Positions 21,173 through 31,105 of a DNA stretch of 64,000 nucleotides are shown here, in pieces. The notes beneath the pieces are model-generated. The model did no database searches, was not told the origin of the DNA, and saw only the letters and a program-made list of their open reading frames with translations. The DNA is from Pandoraea fibrosis (GTDB taxonomy: Bacteria > Pseudomonadota > Gammaproteobacteria > Burkholderiales > Burkholderiaceae): the NCBI RefSeq assembly GCF_000807775.2, contig NZ_CP047385.1:992001-1056000 (forward strand), written 5' to 3'. Made by a program: the position numbers and the translations under genes. Numbering within the stretch: position 1 is the stretch's first letter; each line of letters begins with the position of its first letter.

Positions 21173-22162
21173 TCAGTCCCGGGCCGGCAATAGCGTCTTG
21201 CGCGTACCGGCGGACGGCAGCGCCGCGAGCACGATCCCGGCCACCGTCAGGGCCAGCGCGGCGCCCTGAGCGAGCGTCAGTCGCTCACCCAGGAAGATCA
21301 CGCCGTAAGCCGTGGCGGCCACGGGCACCATGGCGGTGAATACCCCGGCGAGTTGAGCGCTGACGTGCCGAATGCCGCGCATCCACAGGAAGAACGAGAA
21401 CACGCTCGCAGCGAGGCCGTACCAGACGATGAGCGCCCAATGGCCGGGCGTGAGCGACGCGTAGTCCACGGCCATCAGACCCACCACGCCAAGCGGCAGC
21501 ATCAGTACGCCGCCGATCAGGTGTGTATAGGCGCAGATATCGATGGCGGAGAGTTCGGCGGCGAGTCGTTTCGAGACGATCACGTAGATCGCTTCGCAGA
21601 CGACGGCGCCCAGCACGAGCGCGTTGCCAAGCCACGCATTGCCCGCTTCGGTGGTGCCGGCGCCGTGGGCGTCGCCGCGAGAGAGGTTCAGCAGGGCCAC
21701 GCCGGCAATCGCCAGCCCGACGCTCACCAGTGTGCGCCGCGACGGATGCTCGCGCAGCACGGCCCACGACAGCAGCGCCACACAGGCGGGCAGGGTTGCG
21801 GTGATAACGCCGGCGGCCGTGGCCGTCGTCATCCGAACGCCCGAGAGCATGAGCAGGGTGAAGAGGAACGTGCCGAAGAACGTCTGCACGAACAGGTGCC
21901 ACCATTGGCCGCGCGTGACGCGCCGCATGGCCGAGGGCCGGTAGCGCGGGGCGAGCGCGATGACGGCGATCACGAAGCGCCACAGGGCGAAGGCGGCCAC
22001 GGGCATGACGGCGACCATGGTCTTGCCGATGCCGACGTTGATCCCGACAAAGGTCATCGCCAGCGCCAGCGCGAAGCTTGGGAAGCGGGCGAACACGCGG
22101 TCGGTGGCCGAGGGCGCGCTGGGAATATCGGCGGGCGGTTGAGGCGAAGATGTCGAATTCAC
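21173..22162 (-). CDS. EamA/DMT-family transporter
   Basis: A drug/metabolite transporter with ten hydrophobic segments in two EamA repeats, starting at FPSFALALAMTFVGINV. The second repeat contains LIVWYGLAASVFSFFLWMRGIRHVSAQLAGVFTAMVPV. Substrate is not predictable. The frame is open to 22297; I prefer the GTG at 22162, which has CGGAG five bases before it and gives a 329-residue protein with a short cytoplasmic tail, typical for the family. It is divergent from acs. Confidence 0.85.
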   Translation of the reverse strand: MNSTSSPQPPADIPSAPSATDRVFARFPSFALALAMTFVGINVGIGKTMVAVMPVAAFALWRFVIAVIALAPRYRPSAMRRVTRGQWWHLFVQTFFGTFLFTLLMLSGVRMTTATAAGVITATLPACVALLSWAVLREHPSRRTLVSVGLAIAGVALLNLSRGDAHGAGTTEAGNAWLGNALVLGAVVCEAIYVIVSKRLAAELSAIDICAYTHLIGGVLMLPLGVVGLMAVDYASLTPGHWALIVWYGLAASVFSFFLWMRGIRHVSAQLAGVFTAMVPVAATAYGVIFLGERLTLAQGAALALTVAGIVLAALPSAGTRKTLLPARD

Positions 22163-22397
22163 GGGCGCTCCGGGCGAGTCCGGGGTGGCGAGATAGGGTT
22201 GATGCGGGTAGGATTGTAGCGAATACGCCACAGTCTGCTGCAATGCGGTGACGCGTCCGCGTGAGTCCCGCACGTGGGACACGAAGCTTGCGTGCACCAG
22301 TGTAAGGCGTTAGTAAGTCGCTCGTCTTAATGTGACGTTAGCGATTTGATTTGGCTTGATTGCAATCGGTTTGCATATTCATAAGAGGGGACAACTC

Positions 22398-24380
22398 ATG
22401 GCAGCAATTGAATCGGTATTGCAGGAGCAGCGCGTTTTCGCGCCGCCGCAGGCGCTGGTCGCCAAAGCGAACATCTCCGGCATGCCCGCCTATGAGGCGC
22501 TGTGCGCTGAGGCCGAGAAGGATTACGAGGGATTCTGGGCGCGTCAGGCGCGCGAGAATCTGGCCTGGCACAAGCCGTTCACCAAAGTCCTCGACGAGAC
22601 CAACGCCCCCTTCTATACGTGGTTCGAAGACGGTCAGATCAACGCGTCGTACAACTGTCTGGATCGTCAGATCGAGGCGGGTCTGGGCGACAAGAACGCC
22701 ATTCTTTTCGAAGCTGACGACGGTACGGTCACGCCCGTGACCTATCGCGACCTGCTCGCGCGCGTGAATCGCTTCGCCAATGCGCTCAAGGCCAAGGGTG
22801 TGAAGAAGGGTGACCGCGTGGTCATCTACATGCCGATGTCGGTCGAAGGCGTGGTCGCCATGCAGGCGTGCGCCCGCATCGGTGCAACGCACTCGGTCGT
22901 GTTCGGCGGTTTCTCGGCCAAGTCGCTCAACGAGCGTGTGATTGATGCCGGCGCCGTCGCCATCGTCACCGCCGACGAGCAGATGCGCGGCGGCAAGGCG
23001 CTGCCGTTGAAGTCCATCGTCGACGAAGCGCTCGCGATGGGCGGTTGCGACCATGTGAAGTCCGTGATCGTCTACCGTCGCACCGGCGGCAACGTCACCA
23101 TGCAAGCGGGCCGCGACGAAGTGTTGCAGGACCTCGTTGCCAGCCAGTCGGACCAGTGCGAACCCGAGTGGGTGGGCGCGGAGCATCCGCTTTTCATTCT
23201 CTACACGTCGGGCTCGACGGGCAAGCCGAAGGGGGTGCAGCACAGCACCGGTGGCTACCTGTTGTGGGCGTCGCTCACCATGCAGTGGACGTTCGACATC
23301 AAGCCGGACGACGTTTTCTGGTGCACGGCCGACATCGGCTGGATCACCGGCCACACGTACATTGCTTATGGCCCGTTGGCCGTGGGCGCGACGCAGGTGG
23401 TGTTCGAGGGCGTGCCGACGTATCCGAACGCGGGGCGTTTCTGGGACATGATCGGCCGTCACAAGGTGACGGTGTTCTACACCGCGCCGACGGCGATCCG
23501 TTCGCTGATCAAGGCGGCTGAGCAGACGCCCGACGTGCATCCGAAGAAGTACGACCTGTCGTCGTTGCGCATTCTCGGGTCGGTCGGTGAGCCGATCAAT
23601 CCGGAAGCGTGGATGTGGTACTACGAGAACGTTGGCGGCGCCCGTTGTCCGATCGTCGATACGTGGTGGCAGACGGAGACGGGCGGTCATATCATCACGC
23701 CGCTGCCGGGCGCCACGCCGTTGGTGCCGGGATCGTGCACGTTGGGTCTGCCGGGCATTGCCGTGGCGATCGTTGACGAGACCGGGCAGGACGTGCCGAA
23801 CGGTCAGGGCGGCATGCTGGTGATCAAGCGTGCGTGGCCGGCGATGATTCGCACGATCTGGGGCGACCCGGAGCGTTACAAGACGAGCTACTTCCCGTCG
23901 GAGCTGGGCGGCAAGATTTACCTCGCGGGTGACGGTTCGATTCGCGATGCCAAGACCGGTTACTTCACGATCATGGGGCGAATCGACGACGTGCTGAACG
24001 TTTCGGGTCACCGCATGGGCACGATGGAAATCGAGTCGGCGCTGGTGGCGAATCCCATCGTGGCGGAGGCTGCGGTGGTGGGGCGTCCGGACGACACGAC
24101 GGGCGAGGCGATTGTCGCATTCGTGGTGCTCAAGCGTTCGCGTCCGACGGGGGACGAGGCCAAGCAACTGGCGCTCGAGCTGCGTAACTGGGTGGGCAAG
24201 GAGATCGGGCCGATCGCCAAGCCGAAGGACATCCGTTTCGGGGACAACCTGCCGAAGACACGCTCGGGCAAGATCATGCGTCGTTTGTTGCGTGTGATCG
24301 CGAAGGGCGAGGAGATCACGCAGGACACGTCCACGCTTGAGAATCCGGCCATTCTGGAGCAGCTCAAGCAGGCGCAGTAA
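22398..24380 (+). CDS. acs: Acetyl-CoA synthetase (acetate-CoA ligase)
   Basis: A 660-residue AMP-forming acetyl-CoA synthetase. The adenylation motifs [24 protein letters not shown] and the hinge region [15 protein letters not shown] are intact. The regulatory/catalytic lysine is in [11 protein letters not shown] (Lys625), the residue acetylated to inactivate the enzyme in other bacteria. The ATG at 22398 follows AAGAGGGG. Acetate uptake may be served by the DUF4212/SSS pair immediately downstream. Confidence 0.97.
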   Translation: MAAIESVLQEQRVFAPPQALVAKANISGMPAYEALCAEAEKDYEGFWARQARENLAWHKPFTKVLDETNAPFYTWFEDGQINASYNCLDRQIEAGLGDKNAILFEADDGTVTPVTYRDLLARVNRFANALKAKGVKKGDRVVIYMPMSVEGVVAMQACARIGATHSVVFGGFSAKSLNERVIDAGAVAIVTADEQMRGGKALPLKSIVDEALAMGGCDHVKSVIVYRRTGGNVTMQAGRDEVLQDLVASQSDQCEPEWVGAEHPLFILYTSGSTGKPKGVQHSTGGYLLWASLTMQWTFDIKPDDVFWCTADIGWITGHTYIAYGPLAVGATQVVFEGVPTYPNAGRFWDMIGRHKVTVFYTAPTAIRSLIKAAEQTPDVHPKKYDLSSLRILGSVGEPINPEAWMWYYENVGGARCPIVDTWWQTETGGHIITPLPGATPLVPGSCTLGLPGIAVAIVDETGQDVPNGQGGMLVIKRAWPAMIRTIWGDPERYKTSYFPSELGGKIYLAGDGSIRDAKTGYFTIMGRIDDVLNVSGHRMGTMEIESALVANPIVAEAAVVGRPDDTTGEAIVAFVVLKRSRPTGDEAKQLALELRNWVGKEIGPIAKPKDIRFGDNLPKTRSGKIMRRLLRVIAKGEEITQDTSTLENPAILEQLKQAQ

Positions 24381-24401
24381 GCGCACGGTCGCCGGCCTGC
24401 T

Positions 24402-24908
24402 ATGGCGCATCGCTCGCAGACCGGCGCGGCCGGCACGACTGACAGCATGAGTGTCGGCGTGGATAACAGCGGGACGCCGCCGGACCTGGCGTCCGGCGGG
24501 TCGCCGTCCGATGTCGACTGGCATGGGGCGGCGGCAGCTGTCGCGTCGCGCCATTGGCGGCGCACGTTGCGGCTGGTGGCGGTCCTGATGGTGATCGGCT
24601 TCGGGGTGACGTTCGTGCCGCAATTCTGGGCGCGCGAATGGGCGTCGCTGCGATTTGCCGGGTGGCCGCTACCGTTTTACATGGGTGCGCAGGGGGCGAT
24701 CCTGATCGATATCGGTCTGATCGTCATTTATGCGTGGCTGCAGCGTCGCAACGACGCGCGCTATCACCGTGAGCTGCATGCGTTACGCGATGCACATCGC
24801 GACAGCCTTGGCCTTGGCGTTGATGGGGCCGGGCCGAGCCGCGCGGCGGTGGCAGCGACCTCACGAAGTGCTTCCTCTCGCGCCGTTTCGGCGCCGACCT
24901 ACCGATGA
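24402..24908 (+). CDS. DUF4212 symporter small subunit
   Basis: A 168-residue protein with two membrane helices (about residues 56-76 and 92-113) and the DUF4212 signature VIGFGVTFVPQFWAREWASLRFAGWPLPFYMGAQGAILIDIGLIVIYAW, here quoted in parts: FVPQFWARE and GWPLPFYMGAQG. Such small subunits are encoded next to large sodium:solute symporters. Its stop overlaps the start of the next gene by four bases (ATGA), a sign of translational coupling. It begins 22 bp after acs, so all three are likely one operon. A later Met at residue 16 is also a possible start. Confidence 0.88.
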   Translation: MAHRSQTGAAGTTDSMSVGVDNSGTPPDLASGGSPSDVDWHGAAAAVASRHWRRTLRLVAVLMVIGFGVTFVPQFWAREWASLRFAGWPLPFYMGAQGAILIDIGLIVIYAWLQRRNDARYHRELHALRDAHRDSLGLGVDGAGPSRAAVAATSRSASSRAVSAPTYR

Positions 24909-26923
24909 GTTTCACGCGCAGATTGATGCGCTACTACCTGTACTACACGGCGGGTTTCCTTGCGTTCGTGTTGATGATTGGTCTGCTCGAGCGGGTCAAT
25001 GGTCCGGGGGTGTGGATCGGTTACGCCTTCCTTTTCGTGACGATTGCCGTCTATGCCGTGATCGGCCTGATCTCGCGGACATCGGACGCGGCCGAGTACT
25101 ACGTTGCGGGACGACGCGTGCCGCCGATGTTCAACGGTATGGCATGTGCGGCGGACTGGATGAGTGCGGCGTCGTTCATGGGGTTGGCGGGGTCGCTGTA
25201 CGTGTCCGGTTACGACGGCCTGGCTTACGTCATGGGGTGGACGGGGGGCTATTGTCTGGTGGCGTTCCTGCTCGCGCCGTATTTGCGCAAGATGGGTCGT
25301 TACACGGTGCCGGACTTTCTTGGCACGCGATACGACAGCAATCTGGTGCGCGCGCTGGGTGTCTTCTCGACGATTCTGTGTTCGTTCGTCTACCTTGTTG
25401 CGCAGATTCAGGGCGTGGGGCTGATTGCGTCGCGGTTCATTGGGGTTGAGTTCACCATTGGCATCTTCTTCGGGTTGGCGGGCATTCTTGTGTGCTCGTT
25501 CCTTGGCGGGATGCGTGCCGTGACTTGGACGCAAGTGGCGCAGTACATCATCATGATCACGGCGTTTCTGGTGCCGACGGCGATGATTGGTCATCAGACG
25601 GGCAACGGGTGGTTTCCGCAATTCAGCTACGGCCAGGCGTTGGCGAAGGTTGAAGCGCTGGAGCGGGAGATTCAGCAGTCGGTGCCGGAGCGGGAGGTGC
25701 GCGACTACTACCGTGAGCAGGCGGAGCAGATGCAGCGGCGTCTGGACGGATTGCCGGATAGCTTTTATAGCGAGCGTGCGGAGCTGGAGCGGCAGTTGCT
25801 GGACACGAAGCGTCGGAATGGGCCGTTGCGCGATGTGAAGGTGTTGGAAACGAAATTGGATGCGTTTCCGCGCGATGTTGGTGAGGCGCAGAATCAGTGG
25901 CTGGAATTGCGCAATCAGTATGTGGAGCGCAGTGAGCCTCCGCATGCGATGACGGAGCCGTTCCCGGCGCGAGACGATACGACACGAAGCTCGCAGCGGT
26001 TGAATTTCCTGTTGTTGATGTTGTGTCTGATGATCGGCACGGCGAGCTTGCCGCATATTTTGACGCGCTATGGCACGACGGCGACGGTGCAGGGCGCGCG
26101 CAGTTCGGTGGGGTGGACGCTATTTTTTGTGGCGCTGCTGTATGTGAGTGCGCCAGCGTTGGCGGTGATGCTCAAGTACGACGTGTTGTTGCATCTGGCG
26201 GGGGCGCGTTACGAGAATCTACCGGGATGGGTGACGCAATGGCGGCATGCGACACCGGTGCAATTGGACATCTCGGACGTTTATCGTGATGGGGTGGTGC
26301 AATGGGGCGAAATCTGGATGCAGCCGGACATGTTGGTGCTGGCGGGCCCGGAAATCGCTGGGTTGCCGTATGTCATATCGGGATTGGTGGCGGCGGGCGC
26401 GTTGGCGGCGGTGTTGTCGACGGCGGACGGATTGTTGCTGACGATTGCGAATGCGTTGTCGCACGACGTCTATTTCCACATGGTGGATAGAAATGCGTCG
26501 AGCCAGAAGCGGGTGACGACATCGAAGATTTTGTTGTTGTGTGTGGCGATGTTTGCGTCGTATGTGACGTCGCTGAAGCTGGGAAATATTTTATTTTTGG
26601 TGGGGGCGGCATTTTCGTTGGCAGCATCGTGTTTGTTCCCGGCGTTGGTGCTGGGGGTGTTTTGGAAACGCACGACACGGCTGGGTGCGACGGCGGGGAT
26701 GGTGAGCGGGTTGTTGGTATGCGTGTACTACATCGTGACGACGTATCCGTTCTTCACGAGGCTGACGGGGTTTGTGGGGTCCCGCTGGTGGGGCGTTGAC
26801 CCGATTTCGGCGGGGGCGTTCGGGGTGCCGGTGGGGTTTGCGGTGGCGATCGCGTTTAGCTTGCTGGGCGGACGCCCGAGCGCGCGGGACCGGCATCTGG
26901 TGGACCACTTGAGGCGTCCGTGA
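24905..26923 (+). CDS. Sodium:solute symporter family protein (VC_2705-like large subunit)
   Basis: A 672-residue SSS-family transporter related to the acetate permease ActP. The family motif region SDAAEYYVAGRRVPPMFNGMACAADWMSAASFMG and the later STADGLLLTIANALSHDVYF are clear, with 12 or more hydrophobic segments. An unusual hydrophilic, charged, coiled-coil-like insertion occupies about residues 250-355 between membrane helices. Position after acs suggests uptake of acetate or another short carboxylate, but this is inference. Confidence 0.88.
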   Translation: MSFTRRLMRYYLYYTAGFLAFVLMIGLLERVNGPGVWIGYAFLFVTIAVYAVIGLISRTSDAAEYYVAGRRVPPMFNGMACAADWMSAASFMGLAGSLYVSGYDGLAYVMGWTGGYCLVAFLLAPYLRKMGRYTVPDFLGTRYDSNLVRALGVFSTILCSFVYLVAQIQGVGLIASRFIGVEFTIGIFFGLAGILVCSFLGGMRAVTWTQVAQYIIMITAFLVPTAMIGHQTGNGWFPQFSYGQALAKVEALEREIQQSVPEREVRDYYREQAEQMQRRLDGLPDSFYSERAELERQLLDTKRRNGPLRDVKVLETKLDAFPRDVGEAQNQWLELRNQYVERSEPPHAMTEPFPARDDTTRSSQRLNFLLLMLCLMIGTASLPHILTRYGTTATVQGARSSVGWTLFFVALLYVSAPALAVMLKYDVLLHLAGARYENLPGWVTQWRHATPVQLDISDVYRDGVVQWGEIWMQPDMLVLAGPEIAGLPYVISGLVAAGALAAVLSTADGLLLTIANALSHDVYFHMVDRNASSQKRVTTSKILLLCVAMFASYVTSLKLGNILFLVGAAFSLAASCLFPALVLGVFWKRTTRLGATAGMVSGLLVCVYYIVTTYPFFTRLTGFVGSRWWGVDPISAGAFGVPVGFAVAIAFSLLGGRPSARDRHLVDHLRRP

Positions 26924-26990
26924 TGAGGGTGCGGAGAAGAAATTTTACGTGGGCGACGCGAAAGGGTATGGGATGTTGCCGCCGACCTGC

Positions 26991-26996
26991 TATAAT
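26991..26996 (+). promoter_or_regulatory. Pribnow box of the tRNA-Ser gene
   Basis: A perfect TATAAT lies 14 bases upstream of the mature tRNA 5' end. No clear -35 hexamer is seen at the usual spacing. Confidence 0.6.
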
Positions 26997-27009
26997 GCGC
27001 GACTCTTCA

Positions 27010-27100
27010 GGAGAGATGGATGAGCGGTTTAAGTCGCACGCCTGGAAAGCGTGTATAGGTTAATAGCCTATCGGGGGTTCGAATCCCCCTCTCTCCGCCA
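27010..27100 (+). tRNA. tRNA-Ser (anticodon GGA)
   Basis: The acceptor stem GGAGAGA pairs with TCTCTCC, followed by G and an encoded CCA. The anticodon stem-loop CACGCCTGGAAAGCGTG gives anticodon GGA. A long variable arm (TATAGGTTAATAGCCTATC region) is typical of serine tRNA, and the T-arm is GGGGGTTCGAATCCCCC. Its 3' part is the attachment site of the adjacent integrated element, which leaves the gene intact. Confidence 0.97.
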
Positions 27101-27101
27101 C
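27058..27101 (+). repeat. attL: 44-bp direct repeat in the tRNA-Ser 3' end
   Basis: This is the left copy of the repeat that bounds the element. It starts in the variable arm (GGTTAATAGCC) and ends one base after CCA. It is identical to 45418-45461. Confidence 0.93.
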
Positions 27102-27183
27102 GGATACATAAGGCTTTGCAGCGAAGTGCCCGCTCAGCTTGTGCAATAGATGCGCGAGTGTGCAATAGAGCGGGCTGCAAAGT

Positions 27184-28281
27184 TCACTTCAAAGGCATCA
27201 CCTTCTCGGCTTTACGGCGATACACGCGACGCGTGGTCCGGCTATCCGTGTGCGATAGCAGCGCCTGAGCATGCTCCAGCGTCTCTGCGTCACTTGCTGC
27301 TTTGGCACGCAAGTCGTGCTCTGAAAATCGCTCGGAGACGTCCGTTTCCTCAAGAACTCTGTCCATGAAATCGCGCCAAAGCGAGTCCCATCCGCCTGCG
27401 CGTCCAGTCAGTTCGTTGATGTACGGTTCTGCCCGGCGATTACAGAATAGATGAGTGGCGTTCTGCGCCGACCTGGCATCGATAGCCTCCCTCACGCAAC
27501 GACGCAGTTCTTCGGTCCATTGATAGAGCGTTCGTTTCCCCGTCTTCTTGGCCGTCTTGTTTCGCTCGATCAGAATCCCATCGTCGGTAAAGTGCCTCTC
27601 CGGTTGAAGGCGTAGCAAGTCGCCGCGCGCCATGCCGGTCATGCCCTTAAGTCGAATGTAGGCCTGGACCATTCGAATGCCGCCACGAGGCCGCTTGGGC
27701 TTGATAGACATACACGCATCAACCTCCCAGTCCTCTACATAGCGTGTCCGTGCGTCTTCGCCCTTTAGGCGGACCTCGAATTTGAATGGGTGGCGATCAA
27801 GGTATCCCCATTCGACTGCTTTGGTAAAGGCATGTGACAGCACTTCGATTTCTCTATGGGCTGCGGTGACTGCCGGAACTTCCTTAAAGCTCCCGTCGGG
27901 TTGCTTCACTTTCTTTCGACGGAGATTTACGTAGGCGTAAATGTGTCTCGGTTTTATGCCACCCAACGGCGCATCGTGAAATTTTTCGCGTAGCTGCTTC
28001 ACTGCGAGTTGGTTTTGCGTCTGCGTAGTGGGAGCTTTGGTCGGGACGACTTCGAGTGCATAACGGTCAAGTAGTTGGCCAACGGTCTTCGCCTTGTCCA
28101 GGGTTCCGAGACGTTCGGCCCAGACCCGATACGATTCCGGGAGTGTTTTGCCGAGACGAAACTTCTTTTTCCCATCCCAATGAAGCTCCATGCCAGGGGG
28201 GACTTCGTAGTAATAAGCCCCGTGATAGTGTCGCCATCGAGACGGAAGACCTCGATTTTCTGGTTTGCGCGGAACTGGCAT
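27184..28281 (-). CDS. int: Tyrosine-type site-specific integrase
   Basis: A 365-residue phage integrase. The N-terminal arm-binding and core-binding regions are followed by a catalytic domain with the first Arg in KGMTGMARGDLLRLQ, the box HDLRAKAASD, the His in LLSHTDSRTTR and the nucleophile Tyr in RRVYRRKAEK near the C-terminus. The start at 28281 shares a base with the upstream gene's stop (TGATG); a start 15 bases earlier is also open. It lies 84 bp from the tRNA-Ser attachment site, as expected for the element's own integrase. A decayed homologue lies at 45521-45894. Confidence 0.92.
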   Translation of the reverse strand: MPVPRKPENRGLPSRWRHYHGAYYYEVPPGMELHWDGKKKFRLGKTLPESYRVWAERLGTLDKAKTVGQLLDRYALEVVPTKAPTTQTQNQLAVKQLREKFHDAPLGGIKPRHIYAYVNLRRKKVKQPDGSFKEVPAVTAAHREIEVLSHAFTKAVEWGYLDRHPFKFEVRLKGEDARTRYVEDWEVDACMSIKPKRPRGGIRMVQAYIRLKGMTGMARGDLLRLQPERHFTDDGILIERNKTAKKTGKRTLYQWTEELRRCVREAIDARSAQNATHLFCNRRAEPYINELTGRAGGWDSLWRDFMDRVLEETDVSERFSEHDLRAKAASDAETLEHAQALLSHTDSRTTRRVYRRKAEKVMPLK

Positions 28282-28502
28282 CAGGCGACGCTCCAAACAG
28301 GGTTCCAGTCAGACGATGACTTTTCCGGCATGCGTCCCCCAAGAAGTGATTCCACATGCGCTCGCAACACGAGTACATGGCCGTCGGGCCTCACCCGATG
28401 TTCGATGCCCATAGAGCGAAGTGCGAAGACTTGGTTGTTTCGCCGCCGTCGCCCCGTCAATTCAGACAGTTCCTCGACGCTGAGAAAAAGCGATGCAGTC
28501 AA
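28281..28502 (-). CDS. DUF4224 domain protein, probable excisionase or integrase partner
   Basis: A 73-residue protein with the DUF4224 pattern FLSVEELSELTGRRRRNNQ and LRSMGIEHRVRPDGHVLVLRAHVES. Such proteins are regularly encoded directly before phage integrases and are thought to be small DNA-binding accessory (excisionase-like) factors. Its stop overlaps the integrase start, indicating coupling. A degenerate copy lies at 45895-46022. Confidence 0.8.
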   Translation of the reverse strand: MTASLFLSVEELSELTGRRRRNNQVFALRSMGIEHRVRPDGHVLVLRAHVESLLGGRMPEKSSSDWNPVWSVA

Positions 28503-28503
28503 T

Positions 28504-29283
28504 TCAGTTCTCCTTCGTTGCTAACCAGAAGCTTCCGAGCCCCTGATTCCAAAATGCTTGGCAGTTGTCCAACTTCGCGCCAGCCTCTTGAGCCGCTTCA
28601 AATGCAGTCACGATGGCCTTCACCGGGTCGTCGCTCAAGATGTGGTCGATGGCATCTCGCTCGGGGATCGTAATGCCACGACTCGACCAATAGCGCTTCT
28701 CGTTCATCTTGTGCTCGGCAAAGTCCTTGGTCAGATATTTGCCGAGGTAAGCCGCCAGCTTGTGATGTTGACCTTTCTGACGAAACGGATTGCGCACATT
28801 GACGTTGCCGTTGTCCTCGCCAACGATGGATATCCAGATCGCGCGGAGCACCCTGTAGTTCTGCCGTCCCTTTACCGCGATGTGTAGATGCCACGCGCCC
28901 CGTTTCTGACGTTCCGGAACTGCGATGTACTGGAAGTCCTGAATCTTGTTCAAGCGGCGGCGTAGAGCGTCGAAATGACGCTTCAGGCGCTCCTTGTCCT
29001 GCATATTCTCCCGGTAGGTCAACGTAATCATGCGATCCGCGCCAATGGCCTTACAACGCAATCTGACTTGTTGCTTGGCCCGTTTGGCCGCCGCCATTTG
29101 GTTATCTTCCGAGTTTTCGGATTCGCCGCGCTTGGCTTTCGGCAAGGTGTGAAGCCGCTGGGCGCCCATGTAGCGGTCGAATCGGGTGACGGTGACCTCC
29201 ACCTGACCCTGTCCAAAATTTCGTCCCCTGACGATCCACTCTCGTCGGAAGGCGGAATCGTTCACTAAACTCGGTTCTTGCAT
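28504..29283 (-). CDS. Inovirus rolling-circle replication initiator (HUH Rep)
   Basis: A 259-residue HUH endonuclease. Motif 1 is RMITLTYRENM, motif 2 is AWHLHIAV (His132 and His134), and motif 3 is AAYLGKYLTKDF with tyrosines 179 and 183. It would nick the double-stranded origin to start rolling-circle synthesis of phage DNA. The ATG at 29283 has AAAGGAGC just before it, so I prefer it to a Met 19 codons upstream. It lies two bases upstream of the DUF4224 gene start, at the integrase end of the phage rather than next to the ssDNA-binding gene. Confidence 0.88.
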   Translation of the reverse strand: MQEPSLVNDSAFRREWIVRGRNFGQGQVEVTVTRFDRYMGAQRLHTLPKAKRGESENSEDNQMAAAKRAKQQVRLRCKAIGADRMITLTYRENMQDKERLKRHFDALRRRLNKIQDFQYIAVPERQKRGAWHLHIAVKGRQNYRVLRAIWISIVGEDNGNVNVRNPFRQKGQHHKLAAYLGKYLTKDFAEHKMNEKRYWSSRGITIPERDAIDHILSDDPVKAIVTAFEAAQEAGAKLDNCQAFWNQGLGSFWLATKEN

Positions 29284-29437
29284 GGCAGCTCCTTTGTCAT
29301 GTGTCATCGCGGAGAAGGCGTTGGCCCCGGTGTTCTGCATCGGGGCCTTTTTTCATCCGGATCGAAGTCGAAGTGTTTCTGTCCCGGCTGGATGCCCTTT
29401 GCCACCCCCTTTCTCGTTAAGTGTTACGGATATAAAT

Positions 29438-31105
29438 TTAGGGCGCGCTTCGCGCGCCCCCGCCGTCCTCGACCCTGCGGGCGGCGGCGGTCGCGCGAAG
29501 CGTCGTTCTTTCTTCGATCCGCGCCACTTTGTTGGCGGGAGCGGAAAGGCGGTTTTCAATGAGAGGAGGTGTAGCCGGTGGTGGCGCTTCGGCGGGCGTC
29601 TGGGGTGCTACCCGCTGCTCGGTCGCGCGGGTCGCGCTGAGTCGCGCGTCAACGGCCCGGACGTTGCAGGTGCGTCCGCGGGCATCCATGGCTTCGGCAT
29701 CGGCGCCGACACTCCCGACGCTAGACGTCCTGACACGCTCTACCTGGAGGACGAGAAGGATCTCGGTGTTCGAGGTCGCATCGGCCTGGCTATCGAGGAA
29801 TCGGGGCAGGAAAGACAGTCCCGTGGTGTTGTCGGATGCCTTGTTGGTTGTCAGTCCGCCAATGAGGATGATGTCGCCATCCTGCGAACTGATTTCGGTG
29901 CTCACTTCCCGGGTGTTCAGCGTTGGTGACTTGTTGACGCCAGTCGTCGTTTTCACGAAGTCGCTGATTTGCTGCGAGACGTGCAGATCGATAACGCAAT
30001 CCTTCACGGTCGGGCGCAACTCGAAGATGACGCCGGACGAGTGGTATTCGACCGATTGAACCGGTTCACCGCCACCGCGAGGGTAGGAGACGGACTTGAG
30101 CACCGGGACTTTCTGCCCCACGGTGAGCTTTCCCCGCGAGCCGGATCGGATACGCAGGTTCGGGCTATTGATGACCTGAAATCGTGTGTCTTTCGATAGT
30201 GCCGAAAACACCGTGTCGAGATCTCCCGCTGTGATGCGCACAGCGTTGCTCAGCTTCTCTCCTGTCACCTGTATGGATAGCCCTAAACCTTTGGATAGCA
30301 GATCCAGTGCAAGCTGAAACGCGGAACCATGTTCGCTGCTTTGGGTGACCTCGTAGGCCGTTGCTCGCACAGCGACTTCACCGACCGGCGTATCGACGAG
30401 CGGTAGTAACTCCTGGAGCATCAGAATTTCGGCTTTCGTTCCACGGAAAACGAGCGTGTCGCCTTTCTGGTCGATGAGCATCGCCGCAGAACCGTCGAGG
30501 ATATTGCCGCCCGCTCGTCCCTCGGGTGGGGCAGCGACTTCGCGGTTCACGGTGAACTGCCCTCGAAACACTGGCCTGACGAGATTGGCGAGATAGGCCG
30601 TGTCTCGATATTGGGGGCGATAGACGTAGGTGGATTGCGGTTCCGCGTCTACGCTGATACTTGACCGCTTGAATACGAAGTCGACACCTTGGCGCCTTTC
30701 GATGCCGAATCCGAGAGAATCCAGAAACGTGATCAGGAATGCACGTAGGTCGCCGCGCCTCGTATCGAACCGCATCGAGACCATTCGCGGGTCATCGAGC
30801 ACTTCGGGGGAAATGACATAAGGCGTCTTGATGGCTTCGCCGTAGAGCAAGGAGACGAGCTGCGCCACATTGACGAACTGGAAGTCGAATTTTCCGGATG
30901 AGGGGCTCGGCCTTAATCGAGGGGGCGGGCCACTTGCGTTGGTCCAGTCGGGCGAGTGGGGGCGCTCGACGCTGTCCCGAATCGCCGGGCCGTCATCGTG
31001 AAGGGCTGGCCCTCGGTAATCGATGGGGGCGGGCACGATGCGAGGCTCGTCCGCAAATGATTGGGCTGCAGCGATCAACATCGCGCCGGCGAACAGGGAC
31101 TTCAT
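29438..31105 (-). CDS. Secretin (pIV/GspD-like outer-membrane channel)
   Basis: A 555-residue secretin. A signal peptide (MKSLFAGAMLIAAAQSFA) leads into N-domains with FDFQFVNVAQLVSLLYGEA and NLVRPVFRGQFTVNRE. The secretin core has VGQKVPVLKSVSYPRGGG, SGVIFELRPTVKD and DGDIILIGGLTTNKASD. It would form the outer-membrane pore for extrusion of phage filaments. The C-terminal ~90 residues are Ala/Pro/Arg-rich and beyond the family core. The start overlaps the end of zot by four bases. Many inoviruses borrow a host secretin, so an own copy is notable. Confidence 0.88.
   Translation of the reverse strand: MKSLFAGAMLIAAAQSFADEPRIVPAPIDYRGPALHDDGPAIRDSVERPHSPDWTNASGPPPRLRPSPSSGKFDFQFVNVAQLVSLLYGEAIKTPYVISPEVLDDPRMVSMRFDTRRGDLRAFLITFLDSLGFGIERRQGVDFVFKRSSISVDAEPQSTYVYRPQYRDTAYLANLVRPVFRGQFTVNREVAAPPEGRAGGNILDGSAAMLIDQKGDTLVFRGTKAEILMLQELLPLVDTPVGEVAVRATAYEVTQSSEHGSAFQLALDLLSKGLGLSIQVTGEKLSNAVRITAGDLDTVFSALSKDTRFQVINSPNLRIRSGSRGKLTVGQKVPVLKSVSYPRGGGEPVQSVEYHSSGVIFELRPTVKDCVIDLHVSQQISDFVKTTTGVNKSPTLNTREVSTEISSQDGDIILIGGLTTNKASDNTTGLSFLPRFLDSQADATSNTEILLVLQVERVRTSSVGSVGADAEAMDARGRTCNVRAVDARLSATRATEQRVAPQTPAEAPPPATPPLIENRLSAPANKVARIEERTTLRATAAARRVEDGGGARSAP

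Noticed and set aside
22338-24623. 761-codon minus-strand frame
   Set aside because: It lies opposite acs and has no recognisable domain.
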